Assembly: GCA_900549745.1 (NCBI GenBank)
Contig: URPJ01000020.1
Span: forward strand, 1-25,939
Reading direction: 5' to 3'
DNA: 25,939 nt
DNA from: an uncultured Collinsella sp.
GTDB lineage: Bacteria; Actinomycetota; Coriobacteriia; Coriobacteriales; Coriobacteriaceae
Numbering within the stretch: the first letter of the stretch is position 1; the number at the start of each line of letters is the position of its first letter. Made by a program: the position numbers and the translations under genes. Shown in pieces: positions 22,653 through 25,939 of the stretch. Below the pieces are notes generated by a model. It was not told the DNA's origin. It was given only the letters and a program-made list of their open reading frames with translations, and did not search any database.

Positions 22653-23029
22653 TTTTTGACTTTCAATCTTGGTCGAATTTTGGTCGAAATCAATTAATAA
22701 CGGCATTTTTCGAACAGGATGCCTGCTTGAACCATCTCCACACTGGTTGACGCCGGTTGGCGACGAGTTCAGCAGGACCGTTCGGCGCTCCTCCACACTT
22801 TCTGCGCTTTATTTGAGAGTTACCAGACAAGAATGACGAAGTCCCTCTAGCTCTGGCGGGCCTATGCCGTGGGCATGGGTGGGGCCCCACCGGGGGCGGG
22901 CCTTATTTGGAAAGAGGCAGTTACAAGACCGTAGATTGCTCTTGGTCGAATTGGCCTGAAATGAGATTCGGGTCGCTACGCCCATTATCTAAAATGGTGA
23001 CATCTGAGCTGTAACAAAGGCGCGACTAT
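22653..23029. other. Non-coding stretch after tRNA with repeats, candidate integration-site region
   Basis: No supportable gene. A 13-base direct repeat TCTTGGTCGAATT occurs at 22667-22679 and 22940-22952, with a further TGGTCGAAAT at 22681. There is also a 14 bp perfect palindrome GGTGGGGCCCCACC at 22878-22891 and a hairpin atgcc-gtg-ggcat at 22864-22876. A short minus-strand open frame (22690-22890) has no recognisable product. This could be the edge of an integrated element; that is inference. Confidence 0.4.
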
Positions 23030-23330
23030 ATGAATACGGTCTACGATGCTCTTGACCCTATCGTTAACGGGTTGGTATCGAACAATCTGGCGCGATGTTG
23101 GGGATGAGCTGCGGCAGTACGACGCTTTTGGCCGACCGGCTGATAAGTGGGCTGATAGGCCCTCTCGTCTCTACGCTATCTGCCACGAGTTTTCGGGAGC
23201 GCGCGAGATGCCGATGACGTTCGAGGAGGCCGAGGAGGAGCAGGAGCGCGAGCCTTGGGAAGATGAGCTCATCAGTTTCGTCTTCACGGACAGCGGCATA
23301 ATCGCCGCGGCGTTGACGAACGGCACCTGA
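23030..23330 (+). pseudogene. Small uncharacterised gene, apparently frameshifted
   Basis: ATG 23030 has AAAGG 11 bases upstream and reads MNTVYDALDPIVNGLV before a stop at 23105. A second frame starting around 23046 continues to 23330 with WRDVGDELRQYDAFGRPADK and ends ELISFVFTDSGIIAAALT. A single extra G in the GGGG run at 23100-23103 would explain the break. Alternatively, the ATG at 23046 (no ribosome site) may start a 94-residue protein. The acidic EEAEEEQEREPWEDE stretch is the only notable feature. The function is unknown. It opens a small-gene cluster leading to the DUF4268-type gene. Confidence 0.45.
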
Positions 23331-23382
23331 TAGCGCCTCTCCGCGGATCGAGTGGTTCGTTTTTCAAGGGAAGGGAAACCGC

Positions 23383-23538
23383 ATGGCTAAGAAGAGATAT
23401 ATTTTGCTATTCGTGTACCCGTACGAGCTGAAGGACGTCGACGAACGTCGTGGGCTCCTGCTACGGTCGTTTGATGGCGAGAGGCTCTACAATGGTGCCA
23501 GATTATCGGTCGAGAGGGTGACGGATGAAGACTTATAA
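23383..23538 (+). CDS. Small 51-residue uncharacterised protein
   Basis: Reads MAKKRYILLFVYPYELKDVD and ends SVERVTDEDL. It has a strong purine-rich ribosome site (AAGGGAAGGG) about 8 bases upstream of the ATG. The protein is basic at the start and acidic at the end, and not clearly membrane-bound. Its last 14 bases overlap the start of the DUF4268-type gene, so translational coupling is likely. The family is not recognised, and its small size means the call rests on the ribosome site and the overlap. Confidence 0.55.
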   Translation: MAKKRYILLFVYPYELKDVDERRGLLLRSFDGERLYNGARLSVERVTDEDL

Positions 23539-24457
23539 CTTGGACACCATTCAGAAGGTTCCCCTGCGCGAGGTGTGGCCGCATGAGGCCCACGACTTCA
23601 CCAAGTGGCTGGCCGAGGAGCAGAATCTCGCAACCCTCGGGATGGCGGTCGGAATCGAGCTCGAGCTAATAGAGACGGAGTCGTCGGTCGGCTCGTTCAA
23701 CGTGGATATCTACGCGCAGGAGTCCGGTACGGGCCGCAAGGTGATCATCGAGAACCAGCTCGAGGACACCAACCACGACCATCTCGGCAAGGTGATCACG
23801 TATGCCGCCGGCAAGGGCGCCGAGGTCGTCATCTGGGTCGTGGCGCACGCCCGCGACGAGCATCGCCAGGCCATCGAGTGGCTCAACCAGCACACCGACA
23901 GCGACTTCGGGTTCTTCCTGGTCGAGGTCGAGCTCTGGAAGATCGGGGGCTCCCTGCCCGCCCCGCGCTTCGGCGTGGTCGAGCAGCCGAACGAGTGGAC
24001 CAAGACCGTGAAGCTCTCCGAGGGGCTCAGCGAGACCGAAAAGGTCAAGCTGGCGTACTGGACGGCCTACCGCGATGTGGCAGGCGGCCATCCGGAGTTC
24101 CTCAAGGAGTTCAGCCCGCAGAAGCCCAGCAAGGACCATTGGTCGACGCTTCGCCTGGGGGTCTCGGCATACCATCTCGCCCTGCTCATCGATACGCAAA
24201 AGGGCCGCACGGGCATCGAGCTGTACGTGGACGACGACAAGGAGATCGGGCACCGCGCCATCGCCAACAGCGGGGTCTTCGAGGATCACCTCGGGCTGAC
24301 GGCGGTGACCTTCGATGCGAAAAAGGCATCGGGGCTGCGCTTCTACAAGGCGGGCCACCCCATCAAGGGCCACCAGGACGCATGGCCGGGGTACATCGAG
24401 GAACAGCTCGGATGGGCCCTCGAGATGAAAAAAATAATCGCGGAGATCGAGCTCTAA
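23525..24457 (+). CDS. DUF4268-type protein with a PD-(D/E)XK-like motif
   Basis: A 310-residue protein resembling proteins annotated DUF4268. The N-terminal part begins VWPHEAHDFTKWLAEEQNLA. The core ELELIETESSVGSFNVDIYA continues into KVIIENQLED, giving D61 and E76-x-Q78 in the order of a PD-(D/E)XK nuclease site with Gln in place of Lys. HDHLGKVITYAAGKGA and VIWVVAHARDEHRQAIEWLN follow. The C-terminal half has an HWSTLRLGVSAYHLALL segment. Related proteins occur in accessory and defence islands, so nuclease activity on DNA is a reasonable hypothesis only. It overlaps the preceding 51-residue gene by 14 bases and ends directly before a terminator. Confidence 0.75.
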   Translation: MKTYNLDTIQKVPLREVWPHEAHDFTKWLAEEQNLATLGMAVGIELELIETESSVGSFNVDIYAQESGTGRKVIIENQLEDTNHDHLGKVITYAAGKGAEVVIWVVAHARDEHRQAIEWLNQHTDSDFGFFLVEVELWKIGGSLPAPRFGVVEQPNEWTKTVKLSEGLSETEKVKLAYWTAYRDVAGGHPEFLKEFSPQKPSKDHWSTLRLGVSAYHLALLIDTQKGRTGIELYVDDDKEIGHRAIANSGVFEDHLGLTAVTFDAKKASGLRFYKAGHPIKGHQDAWPGYIEEQLGWALEMKKIIAEIEL

Positions 24458-24458
24458 A

Positions 24459-24494
24459 AAAACGCCCCGGTAGTAAAATGCAGGGGCGTTTTCT
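24459..24494. terminator. Bidirectional terminator between convergent genes
   Basis: Perfect arms aaaacgcccc and ggggcgtttt (10 bp) around a 14-base loop. There is a T run on the plus side and an A run before it that serves the minus strand. It ends the DUF4268-type gene and the minus-strand gene at 24506. Confidence 0.88.
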
Positions 24495-24505
24495 ATTGAC
24501 GGGAT

Positions 24506-24688
24506 TCAGCGCCGGCCCGTTTCGGTCCGGATGCGCCGCTCGGCCTCTTCGAGGTCCCTGACAATCCTTCCCAGCGCCATGTAGTAATGCGCGAAGACCG
24601 GGTCCTCCTTGCCGGACCGGTTCTCGCAGCAAAAGAGCATCGACTCATGAAGGCAGGCGAGCTCGTAGACGATGTCTTCGAGTTCCAT
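24506..24688 (-). CDS. Small 60-residue uncharacterised protein
   Basis: Starts MELEDIVYELACLHESMLFC and ends RIRTETGRR, predicted mostly helical with mixed charge and two adjacent Cys residues. The frame stays open upstream to 24793, but ATG 24688 is preferred because GAGAGGAG lies a few bases before it. No family recognised. It converges on the DUF4268-type gene and shares its terminator. The repeated charged pattern (KEDPVFAHYYMALGRIVRDLEEAERRIR) suggests a helical hairpin or coiled coil. Confidence 0.6.
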   Translation of the reverse strand: MELEDIVYELACLHESMLFCCENRSGKEDPVFAHYYMALGRIVRDLEEAERRIRTETGRR

Positions 24689-25006
24689 ATGGCTCCTCTC
24701 GAAAAGTGAATAGGGGTTCAGATGGTATCGATGTTGGGCGTGGGCTGCCGGCGTCCGCCGTGAATCGGCCACGGCTCCGCGGCCGGGTGGCACCTCCGCT
24801 ACGCCGCGTCAAGGGGGCCCATGAGACCCCGCACAAACCTCCGCTCCGCTCCGGTTGGTGGAGGTCGTCATGGACCTCCCTTGACCCGTCTTCGCTCCGG
24901 TGCGGCTTTGCAGGGAGCAAAGCCGACGACGACGCACGGCGTCGCCATTCGGCTTTGCCCGCAGGGGCGAGATGTTGAGGGCAGGTTGCCCGGAACGGAG
25001 GAAGAC
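24689..25006. other. Non-coding region with strong inverted repeats
   Basis: Nested dyads lie between the 60-residue gene and the DUF2958-like gene: gtcaagggggcccatgag (24808-24825) with its inverted partner at 24868-24885 (16 of 18 match), an inner cctcc/ggagg, and a perfect 9 bp hairpin cggctttgc/gcaaagccg (24903-24925). GGCTTTGC recurs at 24953-24960. Open frames across it look like shadow frames. It may be a leader, regulatory or replication-related structure of the mobile element. Confidence 0.5.
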
Positions 25007-25306
25007 ATGCAGCAGCTGATGACCGAGGAAATCGCCAAGACGGTGCCGAGGCTCTACGAGCAGGACGGGGCAGAGGACCCCACAGTCTACGCCCACTACT
25101 TCTCGTGCGTGAACGGATGGGACTGGTGGCTGCTCGAGCTTGACGGAACGGACGAGGCGTTCGGCCTCGTCGAGGGCTACGACGACGAGCTCGGCTACTT
25201 CAGCATCAAGGAGATGGCCGAGCTGAACCGCCAGATGGGGTTTGCCGCCGTCGAGCGCGACGAGCACTTCTCCCCGAAGCCGCTCAGCGCCGTCAGGAGG
25301 AGGTAG
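25007..25306 (+). CDS. DUF2958-like protein
   Basis: A 99-residue protein reading MQQLMTEEIAKTVPRLYEQD and later DPTVYAHYFSCVNGWDWWLLELDG, then ELGYFSIKEMAEL. This matches the layout of DUF2958 proteins as I recall them: N-terminal LLT-E-(x)-LP-LY-Q, a DP-VY-KFF strand and ELGYF. Such proteins are common in integrative and conjugative elements and plasmids, with no known function. ATG 25007 is preferred over the open frame from 24821 because CGGAGGAAG precedes it. It ends 4 bases before the next gene, suggesting one operon. Confidence 0.65.
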   Translation: MQQLMTEEIAKTVPRLYEQDGAEDPTVYAHYFSCVNGWDWWLLELDGTDEAFGLVEGYDDELGYFSIKEMAELNRQMGFAAVERDEHFSPKPLSAVRRR

Positions 25307-25310
25307 CCGC

Positions 25311-25901
25311 ATGGTCACGGTCGAGTTCGACTCCATGGGCGAGGCGGTCCGCCTCGCCCTCGTGGCCGATGAGTACGTGGGCGGCGGCCTGGCCGTCCTC
25401 CTCCTCGACGCCACGAACCCGCGCTCCGAGGGCTACATGGCCGAGTGGGGCGTGCTCACGGCGAACGTGCCGGCGGCGGCCGAGTGGTGCCGCGGACGCG
25501 GCAACATCGCCATCGACGCCGACGTGCCCGCGGCGCTCCTCGAGGCGCTCGAGGCCGCCGGCTTGCTCCGCATGGCCGGCCGCTCGGCGGCGTCCGGGAT
25601 GGCCCGCTACCCGCTGGTGGCCACGGTCGCCGGGCACGTCCTCGCCGACATGGGCGGCCTGCCCGAGACCCTCGAGGGGGCCCTCGGCTCGACAGTCGTC
25701 ATCGAGTACGAGTCGGGCGGCGACGGCGGCGCGTTCGAGGTGGGGAACGCGCCGGCCGGATCGGCCGAGCTCGAGCGACTCATCGCCGCCGCGAGGTCCG
25801 AGGCCGATGCGTTGGCGGGCGCCGGCGGATGGGCTGCCGTCCGGGTTGGGTTCGGGGATGCCGAGACCATCGACTGCGAGACGGTGTTAGCGCCGGAATA
25901 A
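25311..25901 (+). CDS. DUF4313-like protein with extended C-terminal region
   Basis: A 196-residue protein starting MVTVEFDSMGEAVRLALVAD. The first half (ADEYVGGGLAVLLLDA to GLLRMAGRSAASGMARYPLV) resembles the DUF4313 layout seen in mobile elements, with the LTANVP-like strand and a final SG-x-x-YP-type motif. The second half (about 110-196) is rich in Ala, Gly and Glu and has no recognised domain. An AGGAGGAGG site precedes ATG 25311. It is co-directional with the DUF2958-like gene. Function unknown. The DUF assignment is tentative because residues are matched from memory. Confidence 0.55.
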   Translation: MVTVEFDSMGEAVRLALVADEYVGGGLAVLLLDATNPRSEGYMAEWGVLTANVPAAAEWCRGRGNIAIDADVPAALLEALEAAGLLRMAGRSAASGMARYPLVATVAGHVLADMGGLPETLEGALGSTVVIEYESGGDGGAFEVGNAPAGSAELERLIAAARSEADALAGAGGWAAVRVGFGDAETIDCETVLAPE

Positions 25902-25939
25902 TTTAGCCAAATATAGTCGGCCGAGATTGACCAATCCCG

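Noticed and set aside
22690..22890. Short minus-strand frame of 66 residues after the tRNA
   Set aside because: There is no ribosome site and no recognised family, and the region shows palindromes and repeat remnants.
1..25939. CRISPR array or rRNA operon
   Set aside because: No regularly spaced direct repeats of array type and no rRNA-like sequence were seen. The repeats present are inverted and dispersed.

Overview
The window looks like a high-GC chromosome segment from a gut Coriobacteriia member, most likely Collinsella or a close relative. The basis is dense short operons, GC-rich codon use, the gene content, and many small palindromic intergenic repeats. This is inference; no database was searched.

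Positions 147-5814 run forward: a membrane-anchored parvulin foldase, a YqeY-like protein, a four-gene polar amino-acid ABC importer (ATPase, Tat-type lipoprotein binding protein, two permeases) and a cytidylate-kinase-like protein. Positions 5941-13695 run in reverse. In order of transcription they are glmU, prs, a repeat-bounded orphan gene with a possible nuclease fold, pth, and a two-gene NfnAB-type flavoprotein (electron-bifurcating ferredoxin:NADP oxidoreductase, or glutamate-synthase-like). The glmU-prs-pth order is conserved in many Gram-positive bacteria. Here it is split by a 1.7 kb segment bounded by two copies of an inverted-repeat-ended element.

Positions 13889-17143 encode an ECF vitamin or metal transporter: T subunit, a fused double ATPase, and an S component. 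The linker between the two ATPase domains coincides with a palindrome-ended 191 bp element read in frame. Next come a reverse exonuclease III gene, a forward sirtuin, a FolP-FolK fusion with a long low-complexity insert in FolP, a degenerate biotin-ligase-like protein, and a reverse type III pantothenate kinase.

An initiator tRNA-Met lies at 22532-22608. Beyond it the character changes to small unknown genes, a frameshifted gene, a DUF4268-type protein with a PD-(D/E)XK-like motif, and DUF2958- and DUF4313-like genes, with structured non-coding DNA between them. This right end looks like the edge of an integrated mobile element beside the tRNA. No integrase is visible inside the window.

The most interesting features are the several families of palindromic or inverted-repeat elements: GGGGACAG-core hairpins, the TGGACAG/CTGTCCA elements, the GGAGTATTC-ended element inside a coding sequence, and a 22 bp inverted repeat beside pth. 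Also notable are the orphan nuclease-like gene that may travel with one of them and the DUF4268 operon in the accessory end.
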